From Hymenobacter sp. UV11 (lineage in GTDB: Bacteria > Bacteroidota > Bacteroidia > Cytophagales > Hymenobacteraceae): a stretch of 64,000 nucleotides of DNA. The DNA lies in the NCBI RefSeq assembly GCF_004684095.1, contig NZ_SRII01000001.1, positions 608,799 to 672,798 on the forward strand. The letters are read 5' to 3'. The translations under genes and the position numbers were made by a program. Of the stretch, positions 8,421 through 16,380 are shown piece after piece. The number at the start of each line of letters is the position of its first letter. The first letter of the stretch is position 1. The notes under the pieces are model-generated. The model saw only the letters and a list, made by a program, of their open reading frames with translations, made no database searches and was not told the DNA's origin.

Positions 8421-9578
8421 ATGCGTCATTTTCATCGAAATTCGCAGTGTATTCAACACTACGTAGTTAGTGCTGTATTGCTGTTGAGTGCGCTGGGAAG
8501 TGTGCGCCGCAGCCAGGCTGCGCCCATGACGCTGGGCGACTCGTTGCGCGTGGCGCAGCGGACTCCATTTATTTTTGGCGTTTATGCGCAAGGCGCCATC
8601 ATTGTGAGTCACACAGCGGCGGTAGCGCACCTGGTAGCGTCGCATCCTACGGGCTTCGAAGTGAACCTGCAGCGCCAGACTACCGGGGCCATGCCCTGGC
8701 ACGGCTGGTACAAATACCCCAAGGTGGGCCTGGCCCTGCTATACTATGACTACCACAACCCCTTGCTGGGCCAGAGCTACGCGGCATCGGTGTACCTCAG
8801 CAAGCCCATTAGCCGCACGGCCCGCCATGATTTGAGCTTCCGGCTGGGTACGGGCCTGGCGTACTTTCCCCAACACTACGACCTCTATACCAACCGCAAG
8901 AACACGTTTGTGGGCTCAGCACTGAATGCCACCCTGCAAATGCGGCTGGAGTACGACGTGGCCATTGGCCAGCACCTGGGCCTGCTTATGGGCCTGGCGC
9001 TCAATCACTACTCCAACGGGGCCACGGCCAAGCCCAACTTCGGCATCAACCTGCCTACCCTGCTGCTGGGGCTCAACTATCACCAGCTGCGGCCCGTGCC
9101 CACGGCCACCGCGCTGGCGCCCGACCCCGCCGATGTGGAGCATAATTTCTGGAATATCAGCACCAGTCTGGGATACAGGCAGCTTAGCGTGGGTGACCCT
9201 ACCCCCTACCTCGTGAACTCGGTGACGCTGGCCGCCGGCCGGCGCGTAAACCGCAAGAGCAACCTGCTGCTGGGCCTCGAAGGCTTCTACGACCGCTCGC
9301 TGGTGGCCGCCTTGCGCGACACGGCCCGCAGCCAGGACCACCTGCCCGACGTGAAAAAAGCCAGCGGCTTCCTGGGGCACGAGCTGCTGTTTGGGCGGCT
9401 GGCGCTGGTCACGCACCTAGGTTTTTACTTCTACAATCCCTACAAGTCGAACCCGTTCTTTTATGAGCGCGTCGGCCTCAAGTACCAGTTTACTGACCTG
9501 CTCTTTGCCGACATCGACCTGAAAGCCCACCGCACGGTGGCCGACGTTGTCGAGTTCAAAGTAGGCGTAAAGCTGTAG
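8421..9578 (+). CDS. Acyloxyacyl hydrolase, PagL-like lipid A deacylase
   Basis: A 385-residue outer membrane protein. The ATG at 8421 precedes a basic, hydrophobic signal-like segment ending near RRSQAA. The diagnostic motif is LNHYSNGA (His196, Ser198) followed by KPNFGIN, matching the PagL family in which His and Ser form the catalytic pair that removes the 3-O acyl chain of lipid A. The protein is much longer than gamma-proteobacterial PagL (about 170 residues); the extra C-terminal half shows further barrel-like strands, as in the Bacteroidota version. Lipid A genes elsewhere in the window (lpxB, gmhA, hldD) fit. Activity is inferred from family motifs. Confidence 0.8.
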   Translation: MRHFHRNSQCIQHYVVSAVLLLSALGSVRRSQAAPMTLGDSLRVAQRTPFIFGVYAQGAIIVSHTAAVAHLVASHPTGFEVNLQRQTTGAMPWHGWYKYPKVGLALLYYDYHNPLLGQSYAASVYLSKPISRTARHDLSFRLGTGLAYFPQHYDLYTNRKNTFVGSALNATLQMRLEYDVAIGQHLGLLMGLALNHYSNGATAKPNFGINLPTLLLGLNYHQLRPVPTATALAPDPADVEHNFWNISTSLGYRQLSVGDPTPYLVNSVTLAAGRRVNRKSNLLLGLEGFYDRSLVAALRDTARSQDHLPDVKKASGFLGHELLFGRLALVTHLGFYFYNPYKSNPFFYERVGLKYQFTDLLFADIDLKAHRTVADVVEFKVGVKL

Positions 9579-9718
9579 CCGCCACGCTTGGGAGCACGCA
9601 CAAGCGGCTTCAAGGAGGCTTGGCTACGCTTGGGGCAAAAAAGCGGGGGTAGGGGCTAGTCGCGAGTGCATCTTTGGGATGCGAGCCGGTGCTGACCTCC
9701 CGGCGGCTCGTGCGGCCC

Positions 9719-10423
9719 ATGTTTCCTGCCTTTTTGCGCGCCATGCTCTACCTGCACATTGCGGCGGGCTTCGTGGGGTTTTTTGTGGCGCCGGCGGCGC
9801 TGGCGGTGCGCAAGGGCGGGCCGGCCCACCGCCGCTGGGGGTTAGTATTTTTCTGGGCGATGGTGGTGGCGGGTACTACCTCGCTGCTGCTGGCCGGGCT
9901 CAAGCTCTCGTTTGTGCCGCTGACCAGTGCCCGCGAGGGCGCGCTCAAGTTCCTGCTGCTCACGGGTTTGTTTACGCTCTACCTGGCAGGCTTCGGCTAC
10001 CGGGCGCTCTACCTCAAAAAGCTGGGCCACGGCCAGCAGCCGGCGCTTTCCGACTGGCTGACGGTAGGTGCTGGCCTGCCGGTATTTGGTTTTTTCGTGT
10101 TTTGGGGCCTGCGGCACGGCGCTGTGCCGGCCGTCGTGTTCGGCGCCATTGGGCTGATGACGGCCGGCCGCCAGCTGCGTAGCTACCTGCACACCGCGCC
10201 GCCCGCCCCGCAACAGTGGCTACGCAACCACATGTCGGGCTTTGTGGGGGCCTACATCGCGGCGGTATCGGCCTTTTCGGCCACCAGCCTGCATTTCATT
10301 CCCTGGCCCTGGAATTTCCTGTGGCCCACGCTACTGGGCGTGCCCTACCTGCTGTGGGCCCAGCGCCACTACGTGGGTGGCCGCGCTAGCCAGGCAGTGC
10401 TGCCAACCGCCAGCGCTGGCTAA
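9719..10423 (+). CDS. Multi-pass membrane protein of unknown function
   Basis: About 234 residues from the ATG at 9719; a TTG at 9674 would add 15 polar residues. Around seven hydrophobic segments are visible, for example LYLHIAAGFVGFFVAPAAL, GLVFFWAMVVAGTTSLLLAG and FLLLTGLFTLYLAGFGYRAL. His residues lie in the first helix (LHIAAG) and near the fifth (LRNHMSGFVGAY), reminiscent of haem-containing or DUF2306-like membrane proteins, but I cannot assign a family firmly. Its stop overlaps the pyrD stop by 4 bases tail to tail (10420-10423). No clear upstream promoter. Confidence 0.7.
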   Translation: MFPAFLRAMLYLHIAAGFVGFFVAPAALAVRKGGPAHRRWGLVFFWAMVVAGTTSLLLAGLKLSFVPLTSAREGALKFLLLTGLFTLYLAGFGYRALYLKKLGHGQQPALSDWLTVGAGLPVFGFFVFWGLRHGAVPAVVFGAIGLMTAGRQLRSYLHTAPPAPQQWLRNHMSGFVGAYIAAVSAFSATSLHFIPWPWNFLWPTLLGVPYLLWAQRHYVGGRASQAVLPTASAG

Positions 10424-11448
10424 ACCAGGGCCTGGTTGATGCGCTTCACCAGCCCCGGCCCTTCGTAGATAAAACCCGTGTAGAGCTGCACCAGCGCCGC
10501 GCCGGCGGCCAGCTTTTCTAGCGCATCCTGGGCCGAGTGGATGCCGCCCGCCCCGATAATGGGCAGCCCGCCCTGGCTTTTCTGGTGCAGGTAGGCAATG
10601 ACCTCGGTGGCCCGCGCCCGTAGCGGCCGGCCACTGAGGCCGCCCGCGCCGTAGCCCGCCACGGTGGGGGTAGGCGTGCTGAGGCCAGCGCGGCTGATGG
10701 TTGTATTGGTCGCCACCAGGCCGCTGAGCTGCGTTTCGCGGGCTATTTCCAGAATGTCGTCGAGCTGCGCGTCAGTAAGGTCAGGCGCAATCTTGAGCAG
10801 CAGTGGGCGGGGGGTAGGGCGTGCCAGGTTCACGGCCTGCACCTGCTGCAAAAGGTTGATAAGCGGCTTCTTATCCTGTAATTCGCGCAGGCCCGGCGTG
10901 TTGGGCGAGCTCACGTTCACCACAAAATAATCGACCACTTCGGCCAGCGCCTCGAAGGCGGCCACGTAGTCGTCGGCCGCCCGCTCGTTGGGCGTGTCCT
11001 TGTTCTTGCCGATGTTGCCGCCGATGATGAGCTGCCGGTTTTGGCGCCGCGCCAGCCGCGCCGCCACGGCCGCCGCCCCGTCGTTATTAAAGCCCATCCG
11101 GTTAATGAGTGCTGCATCCTGCGGCAGCCGAAACAGGCGTGGCGTTGGGTTGCCGGGCTGCGGCCGGGGCGTTACGGTCCCGATTTCCACAAAGCCAAAA
11201 CCCAGCGTCGCCAGCTCATCGGTCAGCACCGCGTTCTTATCAAAGCCCGCCGCCAGGCCTACGGGGTTCGGAAATTTTAGCCCGAAAACCTCCCGCGCTA
11301 AGCCAGGATGCTGGTAGTTGTAGAGGCCGCGCAGCAGCGCGCCGGTGCCCGGCAGCCGCGCCGCCCGCTTCAGGTTATCGAATACGAAATGGTGCGCCCG
11401 CTCGGCATCGAGTTTAAAAAGCAGCGGTTTGACGACGGATTTATACAT
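10420..11448 (-). CDS. pyrD: Dihydroorotate dehydrogenase (quinone), class 2
   Basis: 342 residues from the ATG at 11448 (MYKSVVKPLLFKLDAE), which gives the membrane-associating N-terminal helices of class 2 enzymes; an upstream start would add 14 low-complexity residues. FMN and substrate motifs are GLAAGFDKNA, EIGTVTPRPQPGNP, NRMGFNNDG, VNVSSPNTPGLREL (catalytic Ser as in class 2), KIAPDL, TNTTISR and GAGGI near the C-terminus. It oxidises dihydroorotate to orotate and passes electrons to membrane quinone in de novo UMP synthesis. A -7-like TAGTTTTG (minus strand, 11488-11495) lies upstream without a clear TTG partner. Confidence 0.95.
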   Translation of the reverse strand: MYKSVVKPLLFKLDAERAHHFVFDNLKRAARLPGTGALLRGLYNYQHPGLAREVFGLKFPNPVGLAAGFDKNAVLTDELATLGFGFVEIGTVTPRPQPGNPTPRLFRLPQDAALINRMGFNNDGAAAVAARLARRQNRQLIIGGNIGKNKDTPNERAADDYVAAFEALAEVVDYFVVNVSSPNTPGLRELQDKKPLINLLQQVQAVNLARPTPRPLLLKIAPDLTDAQLDDILEIARETQLSGLVATNTTISRAGLSTPTPTVAGYGAGGLSGRPLRARATEVIAYLHQKSQGGLPIIGAGGIHSAQDALEKLAAGAALVQLYTGFIYEGPGLVKRINQALV

Positions 11449-11498
11449 AGGGGTAGGGGCAGGCGGGCAAACGCGCGAAACACCGCGCAAAACTACGC

Positions 11499-13037
11499 CT
11501 ACCCCGCCCAGCCTTCCCTATCGAGCGAGCGGTACTGAATGGCCTCGGCCAGGTGCTGAATCTGAATCTCGTCGGTGCCCGCCAGGTCGGCGATGGTGCG
11601 GGCCACTTTCAGGATGCGGTCGTAGGCACGGGCGCTGAGGCCGAGGCGCTCCATGGCGGTTTTAAGCAGGTTGCGGCCGGCCTGGCTTATCTCGCAAATG
11701 TCCTTCACCATCTGCGATGGCATCATGGCATTGGAGTGAATATCAGGCTGCTGCGCAAAGCGCTTGGTCTGAATTTCGCGGGCCTTTTCCACGCGCTGCT
11801 GAATATCGTGGCTGGTTTCGGACTTGCGCGTCTCCGTCATCTGGTCGAAGGTAACGGGCGTCACCTCCACGTGTAGGTCGATGCGGTCGAGTAGCGGGCC
11901 GCTTACCTTATTGAGGTATTTTTGCACTACGCCGGGGCCGCACACGCACTCCTTGTCGGGGTGGTTGTAGTAGCCGCAGGGGCACGGGTTCATGCTGGCA
12001 ATCAGCATAAAATTGGCCGGAAAGTCGATGCTCACCTTGGCCCGCGAAATGGTCACGCGGCGCTCTTCCAGCGGCTGGCGCATCACCTCCAGCACGGTGC
12101 GCTTAAACTCGGGCAGCTCATCCAGAAATAGCACGCCGTTGTGCGAGAGCGAGATTTCGCCGGGCTGCGGGTTGCTACCCCCACCCACCAGCGCCACGTC
12201 CGAAATCGTGTGGTGCGGTGCCCGAAAAGGCCGCTGATTCAGCAAGCCCTGGCCCGTTCCCAGCTTGCCCGCCACCGAGTGAATTTTGGTGGTTTCGAGC
12301 GCCTCTTGCATATTAAGGGGGGGGAGGATGGTGGGCAGGCGCTTGGCCAGCATGGTTTTGCCCGCGCCGGGCGGGCCTATCATAATCACGTTGTGGCCGC
12401 CGGCCGCCGCTATTTCGAGGGCGCGCTTGATGTTCTCCTGGCCCTGCACGTCGGCAAAGTCGGCGGCGTACTGGTTGGCGGTGTGCTGGAAGATGTCGCG
12501 CGTGTCGATACGCACGGGCTCAATGGTTTCTCTACCCTCAAAAAAGTCGATGGCCTGCTGCATCGTCTCCACCGGAATCACGTCGAGGTTATTCACGATG
12601 GCCGCCTCCTGCGCATTCTCTTTGGGCAGAATAATGCCTTTAAATCCTTCCTTGCGCGCCTGAATGGCAATCGGCAGCACGCCCTTGATGGGCCGCAGCG
12701 CGCCGTCGAGCGACAGCTCGCCCATGATAATATAATCGCCCAGATTCTCCGTGTTCAACTGCTGCGAGGCGTGCAAAATACCCAGCGCGATGGGCAAATC
12801 GTAAGCCGCGCCCTCCTTTCGAATGTCGGCCGGCGCCATGTTTACGACCACCTTCGTGCGCGGCATCCGGTAGCCCCGCAGCTTCAGCGCCGACTCAATG
12901 CGCTGCTGGCTCTCTTTAATCGCACTATCGGCCAGACCGACCACGTAGAACAGCGTGCCGGCCGTGACAACTACTTCAATGGTAATGGTATACGCATTAA
13001 CACCCTGCACGGCCGAGCCGTAGGTTTTAGTCAACAT
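11499..13037 (-). CDS. YifB-family Mg-chelatase-like AAA+ ATPase (ComM family)
   Basis: 512 residues. An N-terminal Lon-protease-like fold (MLTKTYGSAVQGVNAYTITI, then VNMAPADIRKEGAAYDLPIA) precedes a Mg-chelatase AAA+ domain with Walker A GPPGAGKTMLAKRL near residue 220, Walker B FLDELPEF and a cysteine cluster NPCPCGYYNHPDKECVC. The C-terminal helical domain (GLSARAYDRILKVARTIADL) is typical. In naturally competent bacteria the ComM homolog is a helicase that promotes branch migration during recombination of incoming DNA; in Bacteroidota its role is unproven. No competence gene is visible nearby. Length and domain order are complete. Confidence 0.93.
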   Translation of the reverse strand: MLTKTYGSAVQGVNAYTITIEVVVTAGTLFYVVGLADSAIKESQQRIESALKLRGYRMPRTKVVVNMAPADIRKEGAAYDLPIALGILHASQQLNTENLGDYIIMGELSLDGALRPIKGVLPIAIQARKEGFKGIILPKENAQEAAIVNNLDVIPVETMQQAIDFFEGRETIEPVRIDTRDIFQHTANQYAADFADVQGQENIKRALEIAAAGGHNVIMIGPPGAGKTMLAKRLPTILPPLNMQEALETTKIHSVAGKLGTGQGLLNQRPFRAPHHTISDVALVGGGSNPQPGEISLSHNGVLFLDELPEFKRTVLEVMRQPLEERRVTISRAKVSIDFPANFMLIASMNPCPCGYYNHPDKECVCGPGVVQKYLNKVSGPLLDRIDLHVEVTPVTFDQMTETRKSETSHDIQQRVEKAREIQTKRFAQQPDIHSNAMMPSQMVKDICEISQAGRNLLKTAMERLGLSARAYDRILKVARTIADLAGTDEIQIQHLAEAIQYRSLDREGWAG

Positions 13038-13102
13038 TAGATTAGTATAATTTCTTCAGTATAAGAATTCTCTTGCAAAGGAACATCAGGCCGCACGAAA
13101 AA

Positions 13103-13198
13103 GAACGTCATGCTGAGCTTGTCGAAGCATCTCTACCGCTTCATTGCACGGCGCGGCAGAAGCGGTAGAGATGCTTCGACAAGCTCAGCATGACGTTC
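13103..13198. repeat. Palindromic repeat family B, copy 1
   Basis: Perfect 39-base arms (13103-13141 and 13160-13198) enclose an 18-base spacer. The arm begins GAACGTCATGCTGAGCTTGT. A second copy is at 23961-24070. It occupies most of the 182-base gap between yifB and gmhA. Confidence 0.9.
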
Positions 13199-13219
13199 GA
13201 AATCCTATTTAGCTGACTG

Positions 13220-13798
13220 CTAAGCTACCAGCTTCTCAATCAGCAGTATTATAATGTGAATGGCCTTGATATGCACTTCCTGAATGCGGTCGGCAAAGCC
13301 GAAGTGCGGCACCCGAATTTCCACGTCGCTGAGCGCGGCGAGCTTGCCGCCGTCTTTGCCAGTGAGGCTCACGACCTTCATACCGGCGGCGCGGGCGGCT
13401 TCAGCGGCGTGCAGGATATTGGGCGAGTTGCCGCTGGTGCTGATGGCCAGCAGCACGTCGCCGGGCCGCCCCAGCGCTTCCACAAAGCGGCTGAATACAT
13501 ATTCGAAGCCGAAGTCATTGGCCACGCAGGTCATGTGCGAGGCGTCGGTGAGGGCGATGGCGGCCAGGGCGCGACGGTCCTGCCGGAAGCGGCCACTGAG
13601 CTCTTCGGCAAAGTGCTGGGCGTCGCAGAGGCTGCCGCCGTTGCCGCAGGTCAGGGCCTTGCCGCCGTTGTTGAGGCTGGCGGCGAAGAGCTCGGCGGCC
13701 TGCGCAATGCGCTGAAGGTTATTGTCATCGGCCAAAAACTGGTCGAGTACGCCACGGGCTTCGGCCAGCTCGGCGCGGATGAGGTCGGGGAGGTACAA
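13220..13798 (-). CDS. gmhA: Phosphoheptose isomerase (sedoheptulose 7-phosphate isomerase)
   Basis: 192 residues, a single SIS domain. [20 protein letters not shown] carries the conserved phosphate-binding and catalytic Glu/His region, [16 protein letters not shown] is the second sugar-phosphate loop and [17 protein letters not shown] contains the C-terminal catalytic His region. The enzyme converts sedoheptulose 7-phosphate to glycero-manno-heptose 7-phosphate for the LPS inner core. The only in-frame start near the expected N-terminus ([13 protein letters not shown]) is a TTG at 13798, 14 bases after the stop of the upstream membrane gene. hldD at 30363-31331 acts later in the same pathway. 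Confidence 0.92.
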   Translation of the reverse strand: MYLPDLIRAELAEARGVLDQFLADDNNLQRIAQAAELFAASLNNGGKALTCGNGGSLCDAQHFAEELSGRFRQDRRALAAIALTDASHMTCVANDFGFEYVFSRFVEALGRPGDVLLAISTSGNSPNILHAAEAARAAGMKVVSLTGKDGGKLAALSDVEIRVPHFGFADRIQEVHIKAIHIIILLIEKLVA

Positions 13799-13812
13799 GC
13801 GAGGTAACTGGG

Positions 13813-14226
13813 CTAGTAGGTGGTGGGAGGAGGGGTAGGGGGCAGCGGATCGGGGCGGCGCGTCTGCTCGGCGGTGGGGTAGGCCACGCCGGGCGCCGGT
13901 TGCGCGGCCGGCGTAGGGTAGGCGGGCGGGCCAAGCGGCTTTTGGGCGTCGAAAAGCTGGGCCTTCAGCTCATTGATTTTGCGCTCCTGCTTGCCCACTG
14001 TGCGCCGCAGCAAGCCGCTGTCGATATTCTCAAAAATAAGCAGCAAGCCGATTACCGCCACGCTGGCCCAAGTAAAACCCAGCAGCATATTTACTTCCAT
14101 CGGCAGGCTGTAGGCACTGAAAATGCCTACTGATGAGGTGCGTACGAAGGGAAAAAATAAAATCAGCAGGGCCACCAGCAAGTAAATCAAAGCTAGGGAT
14201 GTGATGATGCGTTTAAGGAAAAGCAT
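13813..14226 (-). CDS. Small membrane protein with proline-rich tail, unknown
   Basis: 137 residues. Two transmembrane helices (about 7-27, [18 protein letters not shown], and 46-64, [19 protein letters not shown]) precede a charged heptad-like stretch ([18 protein letters not shown]) and a Pro/Ala/Thr-rich tail. Topology probably leaves the tail in the cytoplasm. I do not recognise a family with confidence; the layout recalls LapA-like membrane proteins. It lies between the MsbA-like exporter and gmhA on the same strand with short gaps, so it may be part of an envelope operon. Confidence 0.7.
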   Translation of the reverse strand: MLFLKRIITSLALIYLLVALLILFFPFVRTSSVGIFSAYSLPMEVNMLLGFTWASVAVIGLLLIFENIDSGLLRRTVGKQERKINELKAQLFDAQKPLGPPAYPTPAAQPAPGVAYPTAEQTRRPDPLPPTPPPTTY

Positions 14227-14292
14227 GACGAAAGGATAGGGGGGTAGGAGCTGAAAATGAGGTTAAACTACTAAGTTCTGTACCGCTTACGT

Positions 14293-16137
14293 TCAGACCA
14301 GCGCCGCGTTGGTTTGCAGCTGGCTCAGGCGCTGGTAGAGGCCGCCGGGCCGCAGCAGCAGCTCGTCGTGGGTGCCGCGCTCCACAATGCGGCCGTGCTG
14401 GAGCACGATAATCTCGTCGGCGTGGCGCACCGTGCTCAGGCGGTGGGCAATCACGAGCGAGGTGCGCGAGGCCATGAGGCGCGTGAGGGCTTCCTGCACC
14501 AGTTTCTCGCTCTCGGTGTCGAGGGCCGAGGTGGCCTCGTCCAGAATCAGAATCGGCGGGTTGCGCAGGATGGCGCGCGCAATGCTCAGGCGCTGGCGCT
14601 GCCCGCCGCTCAGCCGCCCGCCCCGGTCGCCGATGCTGGTCTGGTAGCCCTCGGGGCTGGCCATGATGAAGTCGTGCGCGTTGGCCGTTTTAGCGGCTTC
14701 TATCACTTGTTCCTCCGTGGCTTCGGTGTTGAATTTGATGTTGTTATAAATCGTGTCGTTAAACAAGATGCTCTCCTGCGTGACAATGCCCATCTGGGCC
14801 CGCACCGAGTAGAGGGTGCAGTCGCGCACGTCGTGGCCGTCGATGAGCACTTGGCCGGCGCTGGGGTCGTAGAAGCGGGGTAGGAGGTCGGCGAGGGTGC
14901 TTTTGCCGCCGCCGCTGGGGCCCACCAGCGCAATGGTCTGGCCCTTTTTCACGGTCAGGTTGAGGTCGTAGAGCACCGGCACGTCGCCGTAATGGAAGCT
15001 CACGTTGCGCAGCTCCACCTGCTCCTCGAAGGGGGGTAGGGCCGTGGCGCCCGGCCGGTCGCGGATGCTCGATTCGGTATCGATAATGCCCAGCACCCGG
15101 CCGCCGGCCACCAGCCCGCGCTGGATGTTGCTGAACGCGCCCGACAGCGACTTGGCGGGCGTCAGAATCTGCGAAAACAGGATGATGTAGGTGATAAACG
15201 CCGACGCCGACAGCTCGGCCTGCCCGCCCAGCACCAGCGAGCCGCCGTAGTAGAGCAGCCCCGCTACCACCGTCACGCCCGCAAATTCGGAAAACGGCGA
15301 CGCCAAATCGCGGGTATTGTCGATGGCCTGCGTGGTGCGGGCGTACAGGTCATTCTGAAATTCGAACTTGTCCAGCACGTAGCGCCGGGCGTTGAACGCC
15401 TTCACCACCCGCATGCCGCCCAGCGTTTCCTCAATCACCGAAAGCATGGCCCCGAGCGTGGTTTGGCTGATGGTGGCGTGCCGCCGCAGCCGCTTCGACA
15501 CGCTGGCAATGATGCCACCCGAAATGGGCAGCAGCACCAGCGAAAACAGCGTGAGCCGCGCCGACATGGAGAATAGCAGCACGAAAATGCCCACGATATT
15601 GAGCGGCTCCTTGAACACGGCCGTGAGCGTATTCACCACCGATATTTCCACTTCCTGCACGTCGTTGGTGAGGCGCGAAATCAAGTCGCCCTTGCGCTCA
15701 TTCGAGAAGTAGCCCAATTCCAATTCCGTGATGCGGCCGAACAGCGCCCCGCGCACGTTGCGCACCACCCGCGCCCGCACCCGCGCCAGCAGCCGCCCGC
15801 CCAGGTAGCGAAACACGTTGCTCAGAAACACCGACACAATTATCAGCCCGCACACAAACGCCAGCGTGCCCTGCTTGCCGTGCCGGGCCAGCATCTGGTT
15901 GAAGTAGTAGTTAAATAGCTCCTTGATGTAGTCAATGGTGAGCGCGAAGTGCGGCAGCACGGCCGGCGCGGTGGCCGTGTGCACGTCGGTGGTGCCAAAC
16001 AGCACGTTCAGCAGCGGAATAACCAGCGTGAAGTTGGCAATGCCGAAGAAAATGCCCAGCGTGGCGTACAGCGCATACAGCGGCACAAAGTCGGCGTAGG
16101 GCCGCGAAAAGCTCAGCAGGCGGAGGTAAGTCTTCAT
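14293..16137 (-). CDS. ABC exporter, fused permease and ATPase (MsbA-like)
   Basis: 614 residues. An N-terminal type I exporter membrane domain of about six helices runs to residue 330. A nucleotide-binding domain follows with Walker A GPSGGGKST, Q-loop GIVTQESILFNDT, signature LSGGQRQRLSIARAI, Walker B LILDEATSALD and the switch His in VIAHRLSTV. This half-transporter would act as a homodimer in the inner membrane. Its gmhA and membrane-protein neighbours suggest lipid A-core flipping, but multidrug exporters share the fold, so the msbA name is not applied. The ATG at 16137 lies 3 bases from an inverted-repeat element. Confidence 0.9.
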   Translation of the reverse strand: MKTYLRLLSFSRPYADFVPLYALYATLGIFFGIANFTLVIPLLNVLFGTTDVHTATAPAVLPHFALTIDYIKELFNYYFNQMLARHGKQGTLAFVCGLIIVSVFLSNVFRYLGGRLLARVRARVVRNVRGALFGRITELELGYFSNERKGDLISRLTNDVQEVEISVVNTLTAVFKEPLNIVGIFVLLFSMSARLTLFSLVLLPISGGIIASVSKRLRRHATISQTTLGAMLSVIEETLGGMRVVKAFNARRYVLDKFEFQNDLYARTTQAIDNTRDLASPFSEFAGVTVVAGLLYYGGSLVLGGQAELSASAFITYIILFSQILTPAKSLSGAFSNIQRGLVAGGRVLGIIDTESSIRDRPGATALPPFEEQVELRNVSFHYGDVPVLYDLNLTVKKGQTIALVGPSGGGKSTLADLLPRFYDPSAGQVLIDGHDVRDCTLYSVRAQMGIVTQESILFNDTIYNNIKFNTEATEEQVIEAAKTANAHDFIMASPEGYQTSIGDRGGRLSGGQRQRLSIARAILRNPPILILDEATSALDTESEKLVQEALTRLMASRTSLVIAHRLSTVRHADEIIVLQHGRIVERGTHDELLLRPGGLYQRLSQLQTNAALV

Positions 16138-16380
16138 AGACCGCAGATTTAACGGATTTAACGGATTTCGCGGATGCGGCAGCTGTGCTGCCTGGCAACG
16201 CGGGCGGGCAGGCGTTGCGGCCTTGTGGCGGCAATCAAGTCCAGCTCCGTCTGATTAACCAGCCGGTATAAAGAGTAGTACTCATCAACAAAATCAAAAG
16301 CCGCCCAGCCAAAAAGAAGAAAGCCAGCCGCGCAGCGGCGTATCCGCAAAATCAGTTAAATCCCTTTGAATCTGCGGTCT
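16138..16380. repeat. Inverted-repeat element family E, copy 1
   Basis: Fills the gap between two minus-strand genes. The left end (16138-16175) and right end (16342-16380) are imperfect inverted copies of a segment built from repeats of AACGGATTT and closing with CCGCAGA. The internal 165 bases show no ORF. Related elements occur at 25045-25243 and 36008-36446. Confidence 0.75.
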